DNA of 64,000 nucleotides from the NCBI RefSeq assembly GCF_011759585.1, contig NZ_JAAOYV010000002.1:1-64000 (forward strand), in the 5' to 3' direction. Position numbers and translations under genes: made by a program. The DNA comes from Frigoribacterium endophyticum (GTDB lineage: Bacteria; Actinomycetota; Actinomycetes; Actinomycetales; Microbacteriaceae). This document shows positions 55,606-62,215 of the stretch, piece after piece; within the stretch, counting starts at the first letter, position 1; each line of letters begins with the position of its first letter. Below the pieces are notes generated by a model. It saw nothing but the letters and a program-made list of their open reading frames with translations. It made no database searches and was not told where the DNA came from.

Positions 55606-55611
55606 TAAGGT
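55606..55611 (+). promoter_or_regulatory. -10 element of the transglycosylase-like gene
   Basis: TAAGGT ends 6 nt before the GTG at 55618. No Shine-Dalgarno lies between, so a leaderless transcript is expected. Confidence 0.45.
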
Positions 55612-55617
55612 CGACGC

Positions 55618-56901
55618 GTGACCCCGACCGCCCCCTCCCGCCGACCCGGCCGTGCCGCCCGCCGGGCGAGCCTCGTGGTCGCGACCACCGCCTCCCTCGC
55701 CCTCGTGCTGTCGACCCTGGCCGGGGCGGGCCCCGCGTCGGCGGCCGACGCCCCCAGCTGGGCCGACGTCGAGGCCGCACGGGGCGACGCTGCAGCGACC
55801 CAGGCGCAGGTCGTCGCCGTCACGGCGGCGCTCGACGGGCTCGAGCGGACCGCCGCCGCACGGGGCGACGCCGCGGTGGCGGCGACCGCGACCAGCGCGG
55901 AGGCCGCCGCGCAGGAGGCCGCCGCCGGCACCCGGGCCGACCGCCTGCAGGCCGACGCCGACGCGGCGGTGGCCGCCGAGCAGGCGGCCCACGAGCAGGC
56001 GGGCCAGCTCGCCGCGCGGCTCTCGCGGGTCGGCGGGCCCCAGGCGCCGTCCACGGAGCTGCTCGTCGCCACGGACCCGGACCAGGTGCTGTACCAGCTG
56101 GGGGCGCTCACCCAGCTCGGCGACCGGTGGCGCGGGGTCCTCGCCGAGGCGACGACGACGAGCGGCACGGTCGCCTCGCTGACCGCGCAGGCCCAGGTCG
56201 CCCGTGCCGAGGAGTCGCGGCTCGCCGACGAGGCCGCCGACCGGGCCGCCGACGCGACGGCCGCGCAGGCCGCCGCCGACACGGCGGTCGCGACGGCCAC
56301 GACGCAGTCCGACCAGCTGTACGCCCAGCTCGCGACGCTCAACGACACCTCGGCCGAGGTCGAGCGGCAGTACCGACAGGGCGAGGCCGAGAAGGCCGCG
56401 ATCGCGGAGCAGGCGCGGGCGGCGGAGGCGGCGGCAGCGGCGGAGGCGGCGGCGGCAGCGACGGCCGCCCGGACGGCCGCACCGGCCTCGGGCTCGGCGG
56501 CGTCCGGGTCACGCCCGGCGCCAGCTCCTGCCCCTGCTCCTGCGCCCGCCCCTGCCCCGGCCCCGGCGCCCGGGGGCTCGACGGCTCCCCCGTCCGGCGC
56601 GGTGAACGACCCGGCCGGCGCGAAGGCCTACGCCGCGAGCCAGGTCGGCACCGGTGCCGAGTACTCCTGCCTCGTCCAGCTCTGGAACAAGGAGTCGGGG
56701 TGGCGGACCACCGCCACGAACCCCTCCGGAGGCGCGTACGGGATCCCGCAGGCCCTCCCCGGCTCCAAGATGGCCAGCGCCGGCCTCGACTGGCAGACGA
56801 ACTACCGCACCCAGGTCGACTGGGGCCTCAGCTACATCCACGGCCGGTACGGCACCATGTGCGCGGCCTGGGCGCACTCCGTCGCGAACAACTGGTACTG
56901 A
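55618..56901 (+). CDS. Secreted coiled-coil protein with transglycosylase-like domain
   Basis: The 427-residue precursor has a twin-Arg-rich head (RRPGRAARRAS) and a hydrophobic signal ending near ASA at about residue 42. An Ala/Asp/Glu/Gln-rich coiled coil follows (about 50-285), then a PAPAPA linker of some 20 residues (300-320), and a C-terminal lysozyme-like domain (345-427). There NKESGW places the likely catalytic Glu at 359, followed by NPSGGAYGIPQALPGSKM. This resembles actinobacterial resuscitation/septal hydrolases. It probably cleaves or remodels peptidoglycan. Confidence 0.85.
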   Translation: MTPTAPSRRPGRAARRASLVVATTASLALVLSTLAGAGPASAADAPSWADVEAARGDAAATQAQVVAVTAALDGLERTAAARGDAAVAATATSAEAAAQEAAAGTRADRLQADADAAVAAEQAAHEQAGQLAARLSRVGGPQAPSTELLVATDPDQVLYQLGALTQLGDRWRGVLAEATTTSGTVASLTAQAQVARAEESRLADEAADRAADATAAQAAADTAVATATTQSDQLYAQLATLNDTSAEVERQYRQGEAEKAAIAEQARAAEAAAAAEAAAAATAARTAAPASGSAASGSRPAPAPAPAPAPAPAPAPAPGGSTAPPSGAVNDPAGAKAYAASQVGTGAEYSCLVQLWNKESGWRTTATNPSGGAYGIPQALPGSKMASAGLDWQTNYRTQVDWGLSYIHGRYGTMCAAWAHSVANNWY

Positions 56902-56981
56902 CCGCACGGCGAGCGGTCACGAAGCGCTGCTCCCCCGACGGGGACGAAGCAGGTCGTGGCCACTCGCCGCCCACGAACGAG

Positions 56982-57017
56982 GACGGCCCCCCTCCTGCGT
57001 GCAGGAGGGGGGCCGTC
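56982..57017. terminator. Bidirectional terminator, transglycosylase and rpsO
   Basis: Seventeen-bp perfect complementary arms (56982-56998 with 57001-57017), only 19 nt after rpsO on the minus strand and 80 nt after the plus-strand gene. Confidence 0.85.
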
Positions 57018-57035
57018 GTCGAGACGTGCGGTCGA

Positions 57036-57305
57036 CTAGCGACGGAGACCGAGGCGACCGATCAGCGTGCGGTAGCGCTCGATGTCGACCTTGGACAGGT
57101 AGCCCAGGAGACGACGGCGCTGGCCGACGAGGAGGAGGAGGCCACGACGCGAGTGGTGGTCGTGCTTGTGCTCCTTGAGGTGCTCGGTCAGGTCGAGGAT
57201 GCGCTGCGTCATCACGGCGACCTGGACCTCGGGGGATCCGGTGTCGCCGGGGTGCGTCGCGTACTCTTCGATGATCGCAGTCTTGACTTCGGGTGCAAGG
57301 GCCAT
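57036..57305 (-). CDS. rpsO: 30S ribosomal protein S15
   Basis: S15 binds the central domain of 16S rRNA. The 89 residues match the family: [44 protein letters not shown]. The ATG at 57305 has AAGGGGA upstream. pnp normally follows directly; here a divergent hydrolase gene and a terminator intervene, so rpsO and pnp are separate units. Confidence 0.98.
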   Translation of the reverse strand: MALAPEVKTAIIEEYATHPGDTGSPEVQVAVMTQRILDLTEHLKEHKHDHHSRRGLLLLVGQRRRLLGYLSKVDIERYRTLIGRLGLRR

Positions 57306-57399
57306 GTCTGGGATCCCCTTCCTCTTCGTTGCGCGGCGCCCGTCACAGGATGTGCAGGCTCTCTTGATCCGCGGCCGTTCTGACGGCAACCTGAGGAGC

Positions 57400-57855
57400 C
57401 TACCAGGCCGGGCTCTGCCGCGGCGACCGGCCGCGGCGACGCGACCGGCGACTCCTCGGCAGGACGAGGCCGACGAAGGCCGCGCCGATCGCGGCGCCGA
57501 GGGTGTTCATCACGAGGTCCTGCGGGTCGGCGAAGCGCGTCGCCGACAGCACCGTCGCCTGGTACGACTCGATGGCCACGGTCGCGACGAGGCCGACCAC
57601 GACGCCGACCCACCACGCCCACTTCGGCAGCAGCAGCGCCGGGAACATGCCCATCGGCACGAACATGGCGACGTTCGCGGCCGCCTCGACCCGGGCGAAG
57701 GTGATCCAGTCGGTCTCCTCGTGCCGGGCGGCGAGGTCGAGCACCCGCCAGAGCAGCTCGGAGGTGCCGTCGCCGTAGACGGTGGGTCGGAGGGTCATCC
57801 AGGCGACCCCGGCGAGGTACGCGAGGGTGGCGAGGAGGAGGACGGCGCGGCGCAT
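57400..57855 (-). CDS. VanZ-like family membrane protein
   Basis: The 151-residue protein has four predicted membrane helices. It also has VanZ-type features: [11 protein letters not shown] after helix 1, [18 protein letters not shown] (compare NVLLFVPLG), and [32 protein letters not shown]. VanZ gives low teicoplanin resistance in one operon, but this large family has no general function. I choose ATG 57855; an upstream ATG at 57873 is possible. Confidence 0.82.
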   Translation of the reverse strand: MRRAVLLLATLAYLAGVAWMTLRPTVYGDGTSELLWRVLDLAARHEETDWITFARVEAAANVAMFVPMGMFPALLLPKWAWWVGVVVGLVATVAIESYQATVLSATRFADPQDLVMNTLGAAIGAAFVGLVLPRSRRSRRRGRSPRQSPAW

Positions 57856-57951
57856 CCCTCCATGGTGGGGCACGGCCGGCCGCGACAGCTGCCGGGCGGC
57901 CCAGGTTCATCCCTCGGACGGAGCCCGGGAGGCGCCTCCTAGGCTGGCCGG

Positions 57952-58695
57952 ATGACCACCGCACCCGAGACCGTCGCCGACCTGTGGGCCCGGCTCGCCG
58001 AGCGCGCCGCGCCCCTGCCGCCGGAGTGGACGGCCGCGGCGGTCGCCGTCGGGGCCCTGCTCGTGCTCGTCCCGACGACCTGGCGCCTCGTCCGCCACGC
58101 GGTCACCGTCGTCCACGAGGGCGGGCACGGCCTGGCCGCGGTGCTCAGCGGGCGACGCCTCTCGGGCATCCGCCTGCACGGCGACACCTCGGGCCTCACG
58201 GTGTCGAGCGGGCCGCCGACCGGCCTCGGCATGGTCGTCACGCTGCTGGCCGGCTACCCGGCGCCGGCGCTCGCCGCTCTCGGGGCCTCGTGGCTGCTCG
58301 CCACGGGGTTCGCAGCGGGGCTGCTCTGGGCGCTGGTGCTGCTGCTGGCGCTGATGCTCGTGCAGATCCGCAACTGGTTCGGGCTCTGGGTCGTGCTGGT
58401 CGGCGCCGCCGTCGTCGGCGGCGTGACGTGGCTCGCCCCCGTGGTGTGGCAGCAGTCGTTCGGCCTGGCGCTCGTCAGCGTGCTCGGCCTCGGGGCCGTC
58501 CGCGCCTCGCTCGAGCTGCAGTCCAGCCGCCGCCGCAGCGCCCGGCGCGGCGGGTCGACGCAGTCGGACGCCGACCAGCTCGCCCGCCTGACGCACGTGC
58601 CGGGAGTGCTGTGGGTCGGCGTCTTCGTCGCGGTGACGGCGGCCTGCGTCGTGGGCTGCGGCCTGCTGCTCTTCCCCGGCTGGCCCGCGCCGTAG
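57952..58695 (+). CDS. M50B-like membrane protein with HEGGH motif
   Basis: A 247-residue multi-pass protein. A HExxH zinc motif lies at residues 55-59 (VVHEGGHGLAAVLSGR), and the region GLGMVVTLLAGYPAPALAALG is similar to the second half of M50-like peptidases. At least five hydrophobic segments follow. The D-P-G motif of classic site-2 proteases is not seen; GYPAPA may take its place. TAGGCT (57940-57945) ends 6 nt before the ATG. Protease activity is inference. Confidence 0.75.
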   Translation: MTTAPETVADLWARLAERAAPLPPEWTAAAVAVGALLVLVPTTWRLVRHAVTVVHEGGHGLAAVLSGRRLSGIRLHGDTSGLTVSSGPPTGLGMVVTLLAGYPAPALAALGASWLLATGFAAGLLWALVLLLALMLVQIRNWFGLWVVLVGAAVVGGVTWLAPVVWQQSFGLALVSVLGLGAVRASLELQSSRRRSARRGGSTQSDADQLARLTHVPGVLWVGVFVAVTAACVVGCGLLLFPGWPAP

Positions 58696-58696
58696 G

Positions 58697-58716
58697 GCCC
58701 CGGCCTAGGCCGGGGC
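58697..58716. terminator. Palindromic terminator, M50-like gene and apt
   Basis: A perfect 20-bp palindrome centred on CCTAGG between two convergent genes. The apt stop codon lies inside it (58705-58707). Confidence 0.65.
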
Positions 58717-59244
58717 GCTCGAGAGGGCGTGGACGGGCAGGCGGGAGGCGAGGCGGTCGCGCCCGGGCAGGCCGTCGAGCTCGAGCAGCACGGCGATGCC
58801 GACGACCTCGTAGCCCGCGCGCTCGAGGAGGGTGACGGTCGCCTCGGCGGTGCCGCCGGTGGCGAGCACGTCGTCGACGACGAGCACCCGCGTGCCGGCG
58901 GGCAGCTGGCTCGGGCGCAGCTCGAGGGTCGCCTCGCCGTACTCGAGCGCGTAGCTCTCGCTGAGCACCTCGCCGGGGAGCTTGCCCGCCTTGCGGACGG
59001 TGAGCACGCCGACGCCCTGCTCGATCGCGATGCCGCCGGCCAGCGCGAAGCCCCGGGCCTCGATGCCGGCCACGGCCTGGAAGGCGCCGTCGAAGGGCTC
59101 GCTCAGCGCGGCCGTGACCGTCGCGAAGGCGTCGGCGTCGGAGAACAGCGGCGTCACGTCGCGGAAGAGGATGCCCGGCACGGGGAAGTCGGGGACGACG
59201 GCGATCATGCGGTCGACCAGGGCGGAGGCGTCGGAGGCGGTCAT
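58705..59244 (-). CDS. apt: Adenine phosphoribosyltransferase
   Basis: Apt salvages adenine with PRPP to AMP. The 179-residue protein has PVPGILFRDVTPL, GIEARGF and the PRPP loop VLVVDDVLATGGTAEA. I choose the ATG at 59244, since TAGCGT (59252-59257) ends 7 nt upstream; an in-frame start two codons earlier at 59250 is less likely. No Shine-Dalgarno. Confidence 0.94.
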   Translation of the reverse strand: MTASDASALVDRMIAVVPDFPVPGILFRDVTPLFSDADAFATVTAALSEPFDGAFQAVAGIEARGFALAGGIAIEQGVGVLTVRKAGKLPGEVLSESYALEYGEATLELRPSQLPAGTRVLVVDDVLATGGTAEATVTLLERAGYEVVGIAVLLELDGLPGRDRLASRLPVHALSSAPA

Positions 59245-59318
59245 CCGCACAACGCTACCGGGGCGGCGGGGCGGCCCCGTGCGCCGGGTCGCCGAGCGGG
59301 CGTGCAGACCGGCCGGTC

Positions 59319-59372
59319 GGAGGCGCGGTGCAGGCCCGCGGGAGGCGCGGTGCGGGCCCCCGGAGCGCCTCC
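59319..59372. repeat. Cluster of GGAGGCGCGG spacer motifs
   Basis: GGAGGCGCGG occurs at 59319-59328 and 59341-59350, and GCGCCTCC at 59365-59372, in the gap between apt and the M4 peptidase. Arms two and three can pair. The same motif recurs in other spacers of this window. Confidence 0.55.
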
Positions 59373-59429
59373 CGTGACGATCGTGTGAACTGTCGGGCCG
59401 ATGTCGGGGGCCGGTGCGAGAGTGCAGCC

Positions 59430-60473
59430 ATGACCCGCTTCATCGTGCCGCCCTACCTGCTCGACCACCTCGCCCGGGCCGACTCGCCGCGCCTCTCACG
59501 GGCCCCCGAGGCCGCCCGTCAGGGCCTGAGGCAGATGGAGGAGGTGCGGGCGCTCCGCGCGGCCGTGCCGCCGTCCCGACAGGGCGCCGTGGCCGTCGAC
59601 GGCCCGCTCGAGCGCACGATCTCGGACGCCGGGGGCACCGAGGAGCTGCCCGGCCGCGTGGTGCGCCGCGAGGGCGAGCCGCCGACGGACGACGTCGCCG
59701 TCACCGAGGCCCACGACGCCCTCGGGGCCACGCACGCGCTCTTCCTCGAGGCGTACGGCCGGTCGTCGATCGACGGCTCGGGCCTGCCGCTCGACGCGAC
59801 CGTGCACTACGGGCTCGACTACGACAACGCATTCTGGGACGGCCGGCGGATGGTCTTCGGCGACGGCGACGGCGAGGTGTTCCGCCGCTTCACGGCGTCG
59901 GTGAGCGTCGTCGGCCACGAGCTCGCGCACGGGGTGACGCAGTACACGACGGCGCTCGAGTACGAGGGGCAGTCCGGGGCGCTGAACGAGTCGGTCAGCG
60001 ACGTCTTCGGCGCGCTCGTCGAGCAGCACCTGCTCGGGCAGACGGCCGACGAGGCCAGCTGGCTGATCGGCGAGGGCCTGTTCACCGACGAGGTGCAGGG
60101 GCGGGCGCTGCGCTCGATGGCCGCGCCGGGAACGGCCTACGACGACGACGTGCTCGGGAAGGACCCGCAGCCGGCCCACATGGACGACTACGTCGAGACG
60201 ACGGAGGACGCCGGGGGCGTGCACCTCAACTCGGGGATCCCCAACAAGGCCTTCCACCTCGTGGCCACGGCCCTCGGCGGCCGCGCGTGGGAGCGCGCCG
60301 GGCAGGTCTGGTACGACGCGATCACGAGCGGCGACGTGTCGCCGACCTCGACGTTCGCCGAGTTCGCCTCCGTCACGGTCGCCGCCGCGGAGGCGCGGTG
60401 GGGCGCCGGGTCGAGCAAGGCCCGCGCGACGACCGAGGGGTGGCGCGGGGTCGGGGTGCTGCCCGCGGCCTGA
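59430..60473 (+). CDS. M4-family metallopeptidase, protealysin type
   Basis: A thermolysin-like zinc protease of 347 residues with no signal peptide. It starts MTRFIVPPYLLDHLAR, the short protealysin-type propeptide motif (PPYL at 7-10). The zinc site is HELAH (163-167) with the third ligand Glu187 in GALNESVSDVFG, and the catalytic His region GVHLNSGIPNKAFH near 265. Protealysins act inside cells or leave without a Sec signal. An emfourin-type inhibitor gene follows at 115 nt. The ATG at 59430 lacks a clear Shine-Dalgarno. Confidence 0.93.
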   Translation: MTRFIVPPYLLDHLARADSPRLSRAPEAARQGLRQMEEVRALRAAVPPSRQGAVAVDGPLERTISDAGGTEELPGRVVRREGEPPTDDVAVTEAHDALGATHALFLEAYGRSSIDGSGLPLDATVHYGLDYDNAFWDGRRMVFGDGDGEVFRRFTASVSVVGHELAHGVTQYTTALEYEGQSGALNESVSDVFGALVEQHLLGQTADEASWLIGEGLFTDEVQGRALRSMAAPGTAYDDDVLGKDPQPAHMDDYVETTEDAGGVHLNSGIPNKAFHLVATALGGRAWERAGQVWYDAITSGDVSPTSTFAEFASVTVAAAEARWGAGSSKARATTEGWRGVGVLPAA

Positions 60474-60503
60474 GGCGGGGCGGCGGGGCGGCGGGGCGGC
60501 GGG
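60474..60503 (+). repeat. GGCGGGGC tandem repeat
   Basis: An 8-bp unit GGCGGGGC is repeated about 3.75 times directly after the M4 stop codon. Such G-rich tracts are prone to slippage and may fold into quadruplexes. Confidence 0.7.
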
Positions 60504-60512
60504 CACGCTCCC

Positions 60513-60529
60513 GGCGCCCGGCGGGCGCC
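60513..60529 (+). terminator. Possible M4 peptidase terminator
   Basis: Perfect 7-bp stem GGCGCCC/GGGCGCC (60513-60519 with 60523-60529) with a 3-nt loop, placed between the peptidase and the inhibitor gene. Confidence 0.5.
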
Positions 60530-60588
60530 CTGCCGTCGTCCTGCCCTCGCCCTGCTGGCCCCGGGGCACCCGGGGTAGCATCGCGGCC

Positions 60589-60948
60589 ATGATCGTCACC
60601 GTGCAGCGCACCGGCGGCTTCGCGGGCCTCACGCGGTCGTGGCAGGTCGACGTCGAGGCCGAGCCCGACACCGACTCCTGGCTCGTGCTCATCGACGGCC
60701 TCCCCTGGTCGTCGGCGCCGTCGACCGCCGACGGCGCGCAGCCCGACCGCTTCGTCTGGGTGATCGTCGTCGAGGCCCAGCCCGTGCGCGAGGCGACGCT
60801 GCCCGAGCAGCAGCTCACCGGGCCGTGGCGCGAGCTCGTCGACCGGGTGCGCACGGTCGGGTCGGCCGTCGCGCCGCACGCCGATGCGGCCTCCGACACC
60901 GGCGCCGGCGCCGCCTCCGGCACGGGCGCAGACGCAGGCGCACGATGA
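60589..60948 (+). CDS. Emfourin-like protealysin inhibitor
   Basis: The 119-residue protein starts MIVTVQRTGGFAGLTRSW, closely resembling emfourin, the slow tight-binding inhibitor encoded beside protealysin in Serratia. The RxGGFAG segment near the N-terminus is the family hallmark. FVWVIVVEAQPVREATLPEQQLTGPWRELVDRV fits the rest of the fold; the last 25 residues are an Ala/Gly/Thr tail. It has its own leaderless-type promoter: TAGCAT (60576-60581) ends 7 nt before the ATG. It should guard the cytoplasm from the neighbouring M4 peptidase. Confidence 0.82.
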   Translation: MIVTVQRTGGFAGLTRSWQVDVEAEPDTDSWLVLIDGLPWSSAPSTADGAQPDRFVWVIVVEAQPVREATLPEQQLTGPWRELVDRVRTVGSAVAPHADAASDTGAGAASGTGADAGAR

Positions 60949-61550
60949 GCCCCTCCCGGCGGGCCCTCCTCCCCCTCGTCGCGAGCGCGCTCGTCGTCGT
61001 CGGCGGCGGGGTCGGCGTCGCGGTTGCCCAGTCGTCGAACCCCGCCCGCGTCGTCGGGGCCGAGACCGCCCCGCCGTGGCCGGTGCCCGGCGTCGACGAC
61101 CGGCCCGCGCGGGCTGGGCTCGCCGGCCTCGAGAACGTCTGGGGCCAGGACCTCGCCATGCACGTGCACAGCCACCTGTCGATCACGGTCGACGGCGAGC
61201 CGGTGACCGTGCCCGGCGACATCGGGCACGACTCGGGCACGAAGTTCGCGGCGCCGATCCACACGCACGACACGTCGGGCATCGTCCACGTCGAGTCGCC
61301 CCGCCGCGAGTCGTTCGTGCTCGGCCAGCTCTTCACGGAGTGGGGCGTGCACCTCGACCAGTCCGGCGTGGGCGACCTCGGGGGCGACGACGGGCGGTCG
61401 CTCACCGTGTTCGTCGACGGGAGCCGGTACGGCGGCGACCCCGCGGGCATCCGGCTCAGCAACTTCGAGGACGTGGCGCTGGTGCTCGCGCCGGCGGGCG
61501 AGGCCGTCACCGCGCCTCCCGCGTTCACCTGGCCCGCCGACTACAACTGA
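60945..61550 (+). CDS. Secreted His-rich protein of unknown function
   Basis: A 201-residue precursor with a Sec-type signal (SPSRRALLPLVASALVVVGG..., ending near AVAQS at residue 30). The core holds a histidine set: H73, H75 and H77 in MHVHSHLSITVDG; H95; H106 and H108 in IHTHDTSG; and H115 in IVHVESP. It continues LGQLFTEWGVHLD and ends TWPADYN. This looks like a cupin-like or beta-sandwich metal site, but I cannot name the family. Its ATG overlaps the emfourin-like stop as ATGA, so the two are co-translated. Confidence 0.8.
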   Translation: MSPSRRALLPLVASALVVVGGGVGVAVAQSSNPARVVGAETAPPWPVPGVDDRPARAGLAGLENVWGQDLAMHVHSHLSITVDGEPVTVPGDIGHDSGTKFAAPIHTHDTSGIVHVESPRRESFVLGQLFTEWGVHLDQSGVGDLGGDDGRSLTVFVDGSRYGGDPAGIRLSNFEDVALVLAPAGEAVTAPPAFTWPADYN

Positions 61551-61618
61551 GCCGGGCCGACGCCGGCGGGGGCGACGGGGACTGGTGCCGGGAGCCGCGA
61601 CGCGGCACCCTGGGGGCC

Positions 61619-62215
61619 ATGGACCAGAAGGAGACGCTGCAGCGCTACCTCTCACGCCAGCGGGGCGACCTGCTCGGCAAGCTCGAGGGCCTCGGCGAGC
61701 ACGACGCCCGTCGACCGCTCGTGCCGAGCGGGACGAACCTGCTCGGCCTCGTCAAGCACACGGCCCTCGTGCAGCTCGGCTACCTCGGCGACGTCTTCGG
61801 CCGGCCGTCTCCGCTCTCGCCCGCGTGGTCGGACGACGAGGTCGACCCCGACGCCGACCTGTGGGCGACCGCGGACGAGAGCCGCGCCTCGATCGTCGAC
61901 CTGGCCCGGCACTCCGCCGAGCACGCCGACGCGACGGTGCGCGAGCTCGACCTCGACTCCCCCGGCCTCGTGCCGTGGTGGTCGGCGGGCCGACAGGAGG
62001 TCACGCTGCACACGGTGCTCGTGCACCTCTGCGTCGAGACCGCCCGGCACGCGGGGCACGCCGACCTCGCCCGCGAGCTCGTGGACGGCCGCCTCGGCTC
62101 CGGGCCGGGCGACCCGAACGTGCCCGACCGCGACGCGGCGGGCTGGCACACCCACCACGACCGGGTCGCCGAGGCCGCCCTCCGGGCGGCGGGGCTCGCG
62201 CAGCCCCCGCGCTAG
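61619..62215 (+). CDS. DinB/DUF664-family protein
   Basis: A 198-residue four-helix-bundle protein of the DinB-like metalloenzyme superfamily, which includes bacillithiol/mycothiol-dependent transferases. The putative metal ligands are His47 in LVKHTALVQLGYLGDVFG and the two His of TARHAGHADLARELVDG near residue 143. The function of DUF664 members is mostly unknown. ATG at 61619. The TAG stop shares CTAG (62212-62215) with the convergent helicase. Confidence 0.85.
   Translation: MDQKETLQRYLSRQRGDLLGKLEGLGEHDARRPLVPSGTNLLGLVKHTALVQLGYLGDVFGRPSPLSPAWSDDEVDPDADLWATADESRASIVDLARHSAEHADATVRELDLDSPGLVPWWSAGRQEVTLHTVLVHLCVETARHAGHADLARELVDGRLGSGPGDPNVPDRDAAGWHTHHDRVAEAALRAAGLAQPPR

Noticed and set aside
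52529-55621. A 1030-codon plus-strand open frame opposite pnp
   Set aside because: Low-complexity antisense composition; pnp with its KH and S1 domains occupies the other strand.
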